Below, piece by piece: positions 22,124 to 34,400 of a stretch of 64,000 nucleotides of DNA. Under the pieces are notes generated by a model. It made no database searches and was not told the DNA's origin. It saw only the letters and a list, made by a program, of their open reading frames with translations. Position 1 is the stretch's first letter. Every line of letters begins with the position of its first letter. The stretch is from Trichomonas vaginalis G3. Lineage: Eukaryota; Parabasalia; Trichomonadida; Trichomonadidae. The stretch is taken from NCBI RefSeq assembly GCF_026262505.1, contig NC_067207.1, positions 7,842,082-7,906,081 of the forward strand, in the 5' to 3' direction. The translations under genes and the position numbers were made by a program.

Positions 22124-23731
22124 ATGTACGCCGCTCAGAATATAACGCCAACAGTTTTGGATGCCATGAATGGAAATGTTTCCGAATGGTATAACGAATG
22201 CGACAATGCCATTAGAAGGTCAGAAATAGTTCCTGGAACTTACGAATATACAACTGCTGTTTCTTATGGAAACGTAGGTGAGTTTGGAGAAGGTTCTTCA
22301 ACAACAGTAGATATTGCTTGCGACAGGTTTCATATTATTTCTATTGACAACTCTTTCTTATACGTGGAACAAGACATTGAAATAAAACCTTCTGCCAAGT
22401 TGTCTGAAAAGAAAGGTTGCAATGGAATTTTCTATGTCGGATACCAATATGCTCCAGAAGTTTTCATGGGATATAAGATATATTCTAACTCTGACTTAGT
22501 TCAAACAGTAACATGGGCAAACTATGAATGGTTCGCTTTAAGAAACTCAGTACAACCACAAGCTAGAGAACAAACAGACCAGTATGCAACTATTGAGAAA
22601 ATAAGAAGACTTGACCCTAACGTTCCAGGAGTTTATGTTAACCTTTCTGGTTCAGATGGAACTGCTGCCACTAAAGTAAAACTGAAACTTAGAGTTCCTT
22701 TGTCATCTTTCCTCATCTTCAGGTTTTTAAGATACTTGCCAAACTGGGCAGGAAAAATTTCTATCGAACTTACTCCAAGCAAAAATAACTTAGTCATTGC
22801 ACCAACACAAGACCCATTCACTCTTACAGACGTAAAGGGAACAAATAAAACGTCATTCGCCGAATTTTGCAAAGACAAAGTTGACTTAGACTTTGGTTTC
22901 TCAAACCTCAACACTGAAGTAAACTATTATTTCAATGCTGCTGGAGATGCTTGGGACCCAGTTAAGTTCACATGCGAAAAATTTGAATGCAAGAGAATAG
23001 AAAGCAGACTTGCAGTCTATATGTTGGACCCAGATATTTCAAATGCTTTAGCTGCCAAATATATTGCAGTTCCACTTATGTTCCCTATACACCAAATATC
23101 TGTCAAAGACTTTGCAGGTGAAGTTGGAAACCAAAGTGCTGACCCAGGTGCAAGAACAGATATTGCCTTAACAACTGCAATGAAACATGCAGATACTATG
23201 TTTGTTCTTTTCAGACGAACTATAAATGACTATTCTTGTTTCTACAACCCTGGTATTAAATATCATATAAACATAGATGGCAAATATTATCCAAGAGAAG
23301 AATATTCTACAGTTGAGGATATGAGGTCATACAACTTGACATTAGATGCTATGAACTTTAACAACAACTTCACAACAACCATTAACCCTGAAATGCAAAG
23401 TTCTATTATGCCATATGTGAAAGTATGGACCCATACAGGAGGTCAAAAAACTCAATATACAAATGGAGACCGTTCAAACTTTTGGCTTGGCATTCCATTT
23501 GCTGACTCAGAAGACTTTATGGGTGGTATTTCAACTGTTGGTACAGTTCAAATACAATATACTGGTGACAGAGACGGTCCAGATGAATTGAAAGCAAAGA
23601 AGTTTACAAAACCAATAGCACTTTTCACGGAAGATGCTCTTTTGAAAATTCGTTCGATGAAACCTGCTGGGGCTCCTCAGATTGGCATAACGACAGCTTC
23701 CATCGAGCAGATTTTGGCAGCAGGTCAGTAA
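22124..23731 (+). CDS. Candidate Polinton major capsid protein, copy 2
   Basis: The 535-residue protein is the same as at 5088-6695. It follows ORF1 by 32 nt, and its last 107 bp overlap the antisense small ORF. The identification as a double jelly-roll capsid protein is by size, neighbours and beta-rich character, not by a diagnostic motif. Confidence 0.55.
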   Translation: MYAAQNITPTVLDAMNGNVSEWYNECDNAIRRSEIVPGTYEYTTAVSYGNVGEFGEGSSTTVDIACDRFHIISIDNSFLYVEQDIEIKPSAKLSEKKGCNGIFYVGYQYAPEVFMGYKIYSNSDLVQTVTWANYEWFALRNSVQPQAREQTDQYATIEKIRRLDPNVPGVYVNLSGSDGTAATKVKLKLRVPLSSFLIFRFLRYLPNWAGKISIELTPSKNNLVIAPTQDPFTLTDVKGTNKTSFAEFCKDKVDLDFGFSNLNTEVNYYFNAAGDAWDPVKFTCEKFECKRIESRLAVYMLDPDISNALAAKYIAVPLMFPIHQISVKDFAGEVGNQSADPGARTDIALTTAMKHADTMFVLFRRTINDYSCFYNPGIKYHINIDGKYYPREEYSTVEDMRSYNLTLDAMNFNNNFTTTINPEMQSSIMPYVKVWTHTGGQKTQYTNGDRSNFWLGIPFADSEDFMGGISTVGTVQIQYTGDRDGPDELKAKKFTKPIALFTEDALLKIRSMKPAGAPQIGITTASIEQILAAGQ

Positions 23732-24044
23732 GTTGTTCTTGAACTGACTTCTCTCCGTCAAATATTGACAGTACGCCAGTTTTGACATAATATTGTATTA
23801 TAAACTTTCCTTTAGAAATATCTGTAAGTTTTGAAGTTATATTTTTGTCTGCTTCAAGAACTTTCACCATTTCAGTTATACCAACTTTCTTTGCTTTATG
23901 AAAATATTTAGGTTCAGCAAAGACTGCTATTCTATAACATTTTCCATTGTTTGTGTAAAGAACTATTCTGTCAATGTATTTGTATTGTTTGTGTGTGTAA
24001 ACTTTGTTTTGCTTCAATTCGAAGAGATATCTGAATACGTCCAT
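23625..24044 (-). CDS. Small opposite-strand Polinton ORF, copy 2
   Basis: The 139-residue protein is identical to that at 6589-7008. It is kept open in all three copies despite overlapping the capsid gene, although recent duplication makes this weak evidence of selection. Function unknown. Confidence 0.55.
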   Translation of the reverse strand: MDVFRYLFELKQNKVYTHKQYKYIDRIVLYTNNGKCYRIAVFAEPKYFHKAKKVGITEMVKVLEADKNITSKLTDISKGKFIIQYYVKTGVLSIFDGEKSVQEQLTDLLPKSARWKLSLCQSEEPQQVSSNEFSKEHLP

Positions 24045-24062
24045 CTTTTTATTCTAAGTAAA

Positions 24063-24644
24063 ATGTCATTTCCGAAAAATAGAAGTGTAAGTGTTTCAAA
24101 AGGTTTAATGGCGGTGGCAGATGTGAAGTTAAATTCACCAACTCAAACAAACAGTCAAAGTGTTGTTGTCAATGTCAAAGACAGAGATGTTGAAGTGGGG
24201 AAACCATACGAAGACGAAGATGGTATAACAATAGTTCCTGTAAAAGAACAACCAACATATCCTGAAGTTAGCAGAGACTTAAGTTCTGTTGCAGATATTC
24301 GAAACGACTACCAACAACTGAAAGACAAACTTAAAACTCAGGAGAAGATTTGTCAAGCTTTAAGTATAATGTTAAACTTGGTCGAACACAACCCTGTAAA
24401 AGTGAACTCATATGTCATTGCACCTCATGAAGTTTTGAAAGAACTATTGAAACTTTTGACAGAGGCAGACGATATAAACATCAAAGAAATAGAACCCGAC
24501 ATTAGTTGCTGTGGTGTTTCATATAATGTCATTGACAAGATATACGTTATGAAAGGAGGTGAAACGTTGAACTTAAAATATAGTTTCCCAGACGTTATAA
24601 AAATATTTGACGACCACAACATTTCATTAAAATTTATTTGCTAA
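24063..24644 (+). CDS. Small coiled-coil Polinton ORF, copy 2
   Basis: 193 residues from the preferred start MSFPKNRS. It is the same protein as at 7027-7608, ending 4 nt before the minor-capsid candidate. The in-frame upstream ATG at 23898 is rejected because it would run through the divergent promoter space. Confidence 0.6.
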   Translation: MSFPKNRSVSVSKGLMAVADVKLNSPTQTNSQSVVVNVKDRDVEVGKPYEDEDGITIVPVKEQPTYPEVSRDLSSVADIRNDYQQLKDKLKTQEKICQALSIMLNLVEHNPVKVNSYVIAPHEVLKELLKLLTEADDINIKEIEPDISCCGVSYNVIDKIYVMKGGETLNLKYSFPDVIKIFDDHNISLKFIC

Positions 24645-24648
24645 GTAA

Positions 24649-25455
24649 ATGGCAGAAGACATAATGGTTTATACTATTACGACTAAAAACCCTGAGTCAT
24701 ATAATTCTATAACAACAAACTTACAAAGTCCTCAAGGACGATATTGTAAACTAACCTTAAACACAATGACGACTAAAGCCTGTTTTGCTCTTTTGACACC
24801 AGAAGACTTTATTGTTGTGAATGGTAAAAAATACTCCTTTGAAGATACTTACTCAGATATACCACCAACAGGTTTTGTTGACTTATTTAATACTTTAAGG
24901 ACGGGTGTAACATGTGCTGCAACTAGAGCAGGTTTCATTATGTTTGGATGTCCGACTGAGTTTACTATAAACGATATGAGTTATAATACAAAACTTATAT
25001 CTGGTTTTTACTACCAACAGTTTCCTATAACAGGAAAAGGTGTCATACAAGGAATGTCTGTTCCATTGACTTTAAGCACACCAATCTTATATATTGTTTC
25101 AAACTTAGGTTCAAAGTGTTATTCGAATGTCGACAGAAACTATTATGACCAAAAGATACTTATGCGTATAAACAATACTTTCTCTGCTGGTTTGCCTATT
25201 GTTCATTCGAATGCAGAGTTTTCAGCTTTAGTAAACTCAAACACTTTAGCAAACATAAACTTAACCTTAGTTGACGCAAACTTTGTTCCTGTAAAACTTT
25301 TATGTCCTATGTATTTGTCAATGACGGCAGAAAGTTTCGAATTGGAAGATGCAACTGGTGAAAGTATTGTATTACAAGAACAACTTCAACAACAAATAGC
25401 TCAAGAACAACAAATGCAACAAATGGAACAAATGGAACAACAAGCTCAAGAATAA
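24649..25455 (+). CDS. Candidate Polinton minor capsid protein, copy 2
   Basis: 268 residues with the same beta-rich body and Gln/Met-rich tail as at 7613-8419. A 30-nt run of A and T separates it from the next ORF. Confidence 0.5.
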   Translation: MAEDIMVYTITTKNPESYNSITTNLQSPQGRYCKLTLNTMTTKACFALLTPEDFIVVNGKKYSFEDTYSDIPPTGFVDLFNTLRTGVTCAATRAGFIMFGCPTEFTINDMSYNTKLISGFYYQQFPITGKGVIQGMSVPLTLSTPILYIVSNLGSKCYSNVDRNYYDQKILMRINNTFSAGLPIVHSNAEFSALVNSNTLANINLTLVDANFVPVKLLCPMYLSMTAESFELEDATGESIVLQEQLQQQIAQEQQMQQMEQMEQQAQE

Positions 25456-25485
25456 AAAAATATTTTTTTTTATTTTTATAAAAAA

Positions 25486-28400
25486 ATGTACAGAATAGAT
25501 GTTTCAGATTTTTATGACTTCCAAGCATTCAGAAATATGTGTCCATTTCGAGACTATAACAAAGCAGTCGAAAATTTGAAACGTTTAGTCATTTATGTTG
25601 ACTCTGCCCCAGAATGTTATGTCATGAAAGAATGGGATGTTGTCTTTAACAAACCAAGAGCAACAATAGTGTCTGAACAAGAATGTAGACAGAAACTTAA
25701 GAAAATAAAAGTTGTACAAGTTGGAAGGAAGATGTTAGATGCTTGGGATATCTTATTGTCAAAGTTAGAAGATTTTTCAGTTCGAGGTATAAAGTTCTAT
25801 ACACCATCTCCAAACTTCTATTCTATCTTCACTGGATATAAATACGAACAAGTAGAATGGACTTTCAAAGTTAACGCTCCAGAGGATCATAATAAGACAA
25901 AGTTACTTGTTGTTGTTGAGTTCGCCGCCAATCATAAATCCAACTTAGGTACCGGTAATGTTACATATTCTTCCACAGTCCCCACACCAGTTATCGAGAG
26001 TGTTCAATACAACGAGGCAACGAAGTAATTTCAGGCAATCCATACACAGCCAAAATCATACTCGAAACAGGCTTAAATATTACAAAGACATATTATCTCT
26101 TTGCAACAGAAAGCGAAGCTTCCAACGCCTCTGCCACTAGCGTCGCAATATCACAAAATGTTCTCAATGCAACAGCCGTAGCAAGCGGGAACAAGAAAGA
26201 ATGGACTTTCAAAGTTAACGCTACAAAGGATCATAATAAGACAAAGTTACTTGTTGTTGTTGAGACCGACGCCGATCATAAATCCAACTTAGGTACCGGT
26301 AATGTTACATATTCTTCCACAGTCCCCACACCAGTTATCGAGAGTGTTCAATACAACGATGGCAACGAAGTAATTTCAGGCAATCCATACACAGCCAAAA
26401 TCATACTCGAAACAGGCTTAAATATTACAAAGACATATTATCTCTTTGCAACAGAAAGCGAAGCTTCCAACGCCTCTGCCACTAGCGTCGCAATATCACA
26501 AAATGTTCTCAATGCAACAGCCGTAGCAAGCGGGAACAAGAAAGAATGGACTTTCAAAGTTAACGCTACAAAGGATCATAATAAGACAAAGTTACTTGTG
26601 TGTGTTGAGACCGACGCCGATCATAAATCCAACTTAGGTACCAATGTTACATATTCTTCCACAGTCCCCACACCAGTTATCGAGAGTGTTCAATACAACG
26701 ATGGCAACGAAGTAATTTCAGGCAATCCATACACAGCCAAAATCATACTCGAAACAGGCTTAAATATTACAAAGACATATTATCTCTTTGCAACAGAAAG
26801 CGAAGCTTCCAACGCCTCTGCCACTAGCGTCGCAATATCACAAAATGTTCTCAATGCAACAGCCGTAGCAAGCGGGAACAAGAAAGAATGGACTTTCAAA
26901 GTTAACGCTACAAAGGATCATAATAAGACAAAGTTACTTGTTGTTGTTGAGACCGACGCCGATCATAAATCCAACTTAGGTACCGGTAATGTTACATATT
27001 CTTCCACAGTCCCCACACCAGTTATCGAGAGTGTTCAATACAACGATGGCAACGAAGTAATTTCAGGCAATCCATACACAGCCAAAATCATACTCGAAAC
27101 AGGCTTAAATATTACAAAGACATATTATCTCTTTGCAACAGAAAGCGAAGCTTCCAACGCCTCTGCCACTAGCGTCGCAATATCACAAAATGTTCTCAAT
27201 GCAACAGCCGTAGCAAGCGGAACAAGAAAGAATGGACTTTCAAAGTTAACGCTACAAAGGATCATAATAAGACAAAGTTACTTGTTGTTGTTGAGACCGA
27301 CGCCGATCATAAATCCAACTTAGGTACCGGTAATGTTACATATTCTTCCACAGTCCCCACACCAGTTATCGAGAGTGTTCAATACAACGATGGCAACGAA
27401 GTAATTTCAGGCAATCCATACACAGCCAAAATCATACTCGAAACAGGCTTAAATATTACAAAGACATATTATCTCTTTGCAACAGAAAGCGAAGCTTCCA
27501 ACGCCTCTGCCACTAGCGTCGCAATATCACAAAATGTTCTCAATGCAACAGCCGTAGCAAGCGGGAACAAGAAAGAATGGACTTTCAAAGTTAACGCTAC
27601 AAAGGATCATAATAAGACAAAGTTACTTGTTGTTGTTGAGACCGACGCCGATCATAAATCCAACTTAGGTACCGGTAATGTTACATATTCTTCCACAGTC
27701 CCCACACCAGTTATCGAGAGTGTTCAATACAACGATGGCAACGAAGTAATTTCAGGCAATCCATACACAGCCAAAATCATACTCGAAACAGGCTTAAATA
27801 TTACAAAGACATATTATCTCTTTGCAACAGAAAGCGAAGCTTCCAACGCCTCTGCCACTAGCGTCGCAATATCACAAAATGTTCTCAATGCAACAGCCGT
27901 AGCAAGCGGGAACAAGAAAGAATGGACTTTCAAAGTTAACGCTACAAAGGATCATAATAAGACAAAGTTACTTGTTGTTGTTGAGACCGACGCCGATCAT
28001 AAATCCAACTTAGGTACCGGTAATGTTACATATTCTTCCACAGTCCCCACACCAGTTATCGAGAGTGTTCAATACAACGATGGCAACGAAGTAATTTCAG
28101 GCAATCCATACACAGCCAAAATCATACTCGAAACAGGCTTAAATATTACAAAGACATATTATCTCTTTGCAACAGAAAGCGAAGCTTCCAACGCCTCTGC
28201 CACTAGCGTCGCAATATCACAAAATGTTCTCAATGCAACAGCCGTAGCAAGCGGGAACAAGAAAGAATGGACTTTCAAAGTTAACGCTACAAAGGATCAT
28301 AATAAGACAAAGTTACTTGTTGTTGTTGAGACCGACGCCGATCATAAATCCAACTTAGGTACCGGTAATGTTACATATTCTTCCACAGTCCCCACACCAG

Positions 28401-31400
28401 TTATCGAGAGTGTTCAATACAACGATGGCAACGAAGTAATTTCAGGCAATCCATACACAGCCAAAATCATACTCGAAACAGGCTTAAATATTACAAAGAC
28501 ATATTATCTCTTTGCAACAGAAAGCGAAGCTTCCAACGCCTCTGCCACTAGCGTCGCAATATCACAAAATGTTCTCAATGCAACAGCCGTAGCAAGCGGG
28601 AACAAGAAGAATGGACTTTCAAAGTTAACGCTACAAAGGATCATAATAAGACAAAGTTACTTGTTGTTGTTGAGACCGACGCCGATCATAAATCCAACTT
28701 AGGTACCGGTAATGTTACATATTCTTCCACAGTCCCACACCAGTTATCGAGAGTGTTCAATACAACGATGGCAACGAAGTAATTTCAGGCAATCCATACA
28801 CAGCCAAAATCATACTCGAAACAGGCTTAAATATTACAAAGACATATTATCTCTTTGCAACAGAAAGCGAAGCTTCCAACGCCTCTGCCACTAGCGTCGC
28901 AATATCACAAAATGTTCTCAATGCAACAGCCGTAGCAAGCGGAACAAGAAAGAATGGACTTTCAAAGTTAACGCTACAAAGGATCATAATAAGACAAAGT
29001 TACTTGTTGTTGTTGAGACCGACGCCGATCATAAATCCAACTTAGGTACCGGTAATGTTACATATTCTTCCACAGTCCCACACCAGTTATCGAGAGTGTT
29101 CAATACAACGAAGGCAACGAAGTAATTTCAGGCAATCCATACACAGCCAAAATCATACTCGAAACAGGCTTAAATATTACAAAGACATATTATCTCTTTG
29201 CAACAGAAAGCGAAGCTTCCAACGCCTCTGCCACTAGCGTCGCAATATCACAAAATGTTCTCAATGCAACAGCCGTAGCAAGCGGGAACAAGAAAGAATG
29301 GACTTTCAAAGTTAACGCTACAAAGGATCATAATAAGACAAAGTTACTTGTTGTTGTTGAGACCGACGCCGATCATAAATCCAACTTAGGTACCGGTAAT
29401 GTTACATATTCTTCCACAGTCCCACACCAGTTATCGAGAGTGTTCAATACAACGATGGCAACGAAGTAATTTCAGGCAATCCATACACAGCCAAAATCAT
29501 ACTCGAAACAGGCTTAAATATTACAAAGACATATTATCTCTTTGCAACAGAAAGCGAAGCTTCCAACGCCTCTGCCACTAGCGTCGCAATATCACAAAAT
29601 GTTCTCAATGCAACAGCCGTAGCAAGCGGGAACAAGAAAGAATGGACTTTCAAAGTTAACGCTACAAAGGATCATAATAAGACAAAGTTACTTGTTGTTG
29701 TTGAGACCGACGCCGATCATAAATCCAACTTAGGTACCGGTAATGTTACATATTCTTCCACAGTCCCCACACCAGTTATCGAGAGTGTTCAATACAACGA
29801 TGGCAACGAAGTAATTTCAGGCAATCCATACACAGCCAAAATCATACTCGAAACAGGCTTAAATATTACAAAGACATATTATCTCTTTGCAACAGAAAGC
29901 GAAGCTTCCAACGCCTCTGCCACTAGCGTCGCAATATCACAAAATGTTCTCAATGCAACAGCCGTAGCAAGCGGGAACAAGAAAATGGACTTTCAAAGTT
30001 AACGCTACAAAGGATCATAATAAGACAAAGTTACTTGTTGTTGTTGAGACCGACGCCGATCATAAATCCAACTTAGGTACCGGTAATGTTACATATTCTT
30101 CCACAGTCCCCACACCAGTTATCGAGAGTGTTCAATACAACGATGGCAACGAAGTAATTTCAGGCAATCCATACACAGCCAAAATCATACTCGAAACAGG
30201 CTTAAATATTACAAAGACATATTATCTCTTTGCAACAGAAAGCGAAGCTTCCAACGCCTCTGCCACTAGCGTCGCAATATCACAAAATGTTCTCAATGCA
30301 ACAGCCGTAGCAAGCGGGAACAAGAAGAATGGACTTTCAAAGTTAACGCTACAAAGGATCATAATAAGACAAAGTTACTTGTTGTTGTTGAGACCGACGC
30401 CGATCATAAATCCAACTTAGGTACCGGTAATGTTACATATTCTTCCACAGTCCCCACACCAGTTATCGAGAGTGTTCAATACAACGATGGCAACGAAGTA
30501 ATTCAGGCAATCCATACACAGCCAAAATCATACTCGAAACAGGCTTAAATATTACAAAGACATATTATCTCTTTGCAACAGAAAGCGAAGCTTCCAACGC
30601 CTCTGCCACTAGCGTCGCAATATCACAAAATGTTCTCAATGCAACAGCCGTAGCAAGCGGGAACAAGAAAGAATGGACTTTCAAAGTTAACGCTACAAAG
30701 GATCATAATAAGACAAAGTTACTTGTTGTTGTTGAGACCGACGCCGATCATAAATCCAACTTAGGTACCGGTAATGTTACATATTCTTCCACAGTCCCCA
30801 CACCAGTTATCGAGAGTGTTCAATACAACGATGGCAACGAAGTAATTTCAGGCAATCCATACACAGCCAAAATCATACTCGAAACAGGCTTAAATATTAC
30901 AAAGACATATTATCTCTTTGCAACAGAAAGCGAAGCTTCCAACGCCTCTGCCACTAGCGTCGCAATATCACAAAATGTTCTCAATGCAACAGCCGTAGCA
31001 AGCGAACAAGAAGAATGGACTTTCAAAGTTAACGCTACAAAGGATCATAATAAGACAAAGTTACTTGTTGTTGTTGAGACCGACGCCGATCATAAATCCA
31101 ACTTAGGTACCGGTAATGTTACATATTCTTCCACAGTCCCCACACCAGTTATCGAGAGTGTTCAATACAACGATGGCAACGAAGTAATTTCAGGCAATCC
31201 ATACACAGCCAAAATCATACTCGAAACAGGCTTAAATATTACAAAGACATATTATCTCTTTGCAACAGAAAGCGAAGCTTCCAACGCCTCTGCCACTAGC
31301 GTCGCAATATCACAAAATGTTCTCAATGCAACAGCCGTAGCAAGCGAACAAGAAAGAATGGACTTTCAAAGTTAACGCTACAAAGGATCATAATAAGACA

Positions 31401-34400
31401 AAGTTACTTGTTGTTGTTGAGACCGACGCCGATCATAAATCCAACTTAGGTACCGGTAATGTTACATATTCTTCCACAGTCCCACACCAGTTATCGAGAG
31501 TGTTCAATACAACGATGGCAACGAAGTAATTTCAGGCAATCCATACACAGCCAAAATCATACTCGAAACAGGCTTAAATATTACAAAGACATATTATCTC
31601 TTTGCAACAGAAAGCGAAGCTTCCAACGCCTCTGCCACTAGCGTCGCAATATCACAAAATGTTCAATGCAACAGCCGTAGCAAGCGGGAACAAGAAAGAA
31701 TGGACTTTCAAAGTTAACGCTACAAAGGATCATAATAAGACAAAGTTACTTGTTGTTGTTGAGACCGACGCCGATCATAAATCCAACTTAGGTACCGGTA
31801 ATGTTACATATTCTTCCACAGTCCCACACCAGTTATCGAGAGTGTTCAATACAACGATGGCAACGAAGTAATTCAGGCAATCCATACACAGCCAAAATCA
31901 TACTCGAAACAGGCTTAAATATTACAAAGACATATTATCTCTTTGCAACAGAAAGCGAAGCTTCCAACGCCTCTGCCACTAGCGTCGCAATATCACAAAA
32001 TGTTCTCAATGCAACAGCCGTAGCAAGCGGGAACAAGAAAGAATGGACTTTCAAAGTTAACGCTACAAAGGATCATAATAAGACAAAGTTACTTGTTGTT
32101 GTTGAGACCGACGCCGATCATAAATCCAACTTAGGTACCGGTAATGTTACATATTCTTCCACAGTCCCCACACCAGTTATCGAGAGTGTTCAATACAACG
32201 ATGGCAACGAAGTAATTTCAGGCAATCCATACACAGCCAAAATCATACTCGAAACAGGCTTAAATATTACAAAGACATATTATCTCTTTGCAACAGAAAG
32301 CGAAGCTTCCAACGCCTCTGCCACTAGCGTCGCAATATCACAAAATGTTCTCAATGCAACAGCCGTAGCAAGCGGAACAAGAAAGAATGGACTTTCAAAG
32401 TTAACGCTACAAAGGATCATAATAAGACAAAGTTACTTGTTGTTGTTGAGACCGACGCCGATCATAAATCCAACTTAGGTACCGGTAATGTTACATATTC
32501 TTCCACAGTCCCACACCAGTTATCGAGAGTGTTCAATACAACGATGGCAACGAAGTAATTTCAGGCAATCCATACACAGCCAAAATCATACTCGAAACAG
32601 GCTTAAATATTACAAAGACATATTATCTCTTTGCAACAGAAAGCGAAGCTTCCAACGCCTCTGCCACTAGCGTCGCAATATCACAAAATGTTCTCAATGC
32701 AACAGCCGTAGCAAGCGGGAACAAGAAAGAATGGACTTTCAAAGTTAACGCTACAAAGGATCATAATAAGACAAAGTTACTTGTTGTTGTTGAGACCGAC
32801 GCCGATCATAAATCCAACTTAGGTACCGGTAATGTTACATATTCTTCCACAGTCCCACACCAGTTATCGAGAGTGTTCAATACAACGATGGCAACGAAGT
32901 AATTCAGGCAATCCATACACAGCCAAAATCATACTCGAAACAGGCTTAAATATTACAAAGACATATTATCTCTTTGCAACAGAAAGCGAAGCTTCCAACG
33001 CCTCTGCCACTAGCGTCGCAATATCACAAAATGTTCTCAATGCAACAGCCGTAGCAAGCGAACAAGAAAGAATGGACTTTCAAAGTTAACGCTACAAAGG
33101 ATCATAATAAGACAAAGTTACTTGTTGTTGTTGAGACCGACGCCGATCATAAATCCAACTTAGGTACCGGTAATGTTACATATTCTTCCACAGTCCCCAC
33201 ACCAGTTATCGAGAGTGTTCAATACAACGATGGCAAGAAGTAATTCAGGCAATCCATACACAGCCAAAATCATACTCGAAACAGGCTTAAATATTACAAA
33301 GACATATTATCTCTTTGCAACAGAAAGCGAAGCTTCCAACGCCTCTGCCACTAGCGTCGCAATATCACAAAATGTTCTCAATGCAACAGCCGTAGCAAGC
33401 GAACAAGAAAGAATGGACTTTCAAAGTTAACGCTACAAAGGATCATAATAAGACAAAGTTACTTGTTGTTGTTGAGACCGACGCCGATCATAAATCCAAC
33501 TTAGGTACCGGTAATGTTACATATTCTTCCACAGTCCCCACACCAGTTATCGAGAGTGTTCAATACAACGATGGCAACGAAGTAATTCAGGCAATCCATA
33601 CACAGCCAAAATCATACTCGAAACAGGCTTAAATATTACAAAGACATATTATCTCTTTGCAACAGAAAGCGAAGCTTCCAACGCCTCTGCCACTAGCGTC
33701 GCAATATCACAAAATGTTCTCAATGCAACAGCCGTAGCAAGCGGAACAAGAAAGAATGGACTTTCAAAGTTAACGCTACAAAGGATCATAATAAGACAAA
33801 GTTACTTGTTGTTGTTGAGACCGACGCCGATCATAAATCCAACTTAGGTACCGGTAATGTTACATATTCTTCCACAGTCCCCACACCAGTTATCGAGAGT
33901 GTTCAATACAACGATGGCAACGAAGTAATTCAGGCAATCCATACACAGCCAAAATCATACTCGAAACAGGCTTAAATATTACAAAGACATATTATCTCTT
34001 TGCAACAGAAAGCGAAGCTTCCAACGCCTCTGCCACTAGCGTCGCAATATCACAAAATGTTCTCAATGCAACAGCCGTAGCAAGCGAACAAGAAAGAATG
34101 GACTTTCAAAGTTAACGCTACAAAGGATCATAATAAGACAAAGTTACTTGTTGTTGTTGAGACCGACGCCGATCATAAATCCAACTTAGGTACCGGTAAT
34201 GTTACATATTCTTCCACAGTCCCCACACCAGTTATCGAGAGTGTTCAATACAACGATGGCAACGAAGTAATTCAGGCAATCCATACACAGCCAAAATCAT
34301 ACTCGAAACAGGCTTAAATATTACAAAGACATATTATCTCTTTGCAACAGAAAGCGAAGCTTCCAACGCCTCTGCCACTAGCGTCGCAATATCACAAAAT

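Larger units (their letters stand above)
18586..25851 (+). mobile_element. Polinton capsid-gene module, copy 2 (partial fossil, all ORFs open)
   Basis: Gene order and spacing match copy 1. All five ORFs read through, so this part looks whole as a capsid block, but polymerase, integrase, ATPase and protease genes are absent and the element as such is incomplete. Near-identity to copies 1 and 4 points to recent segmental amplification rather than separate insertions. Confidence 0.6.
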
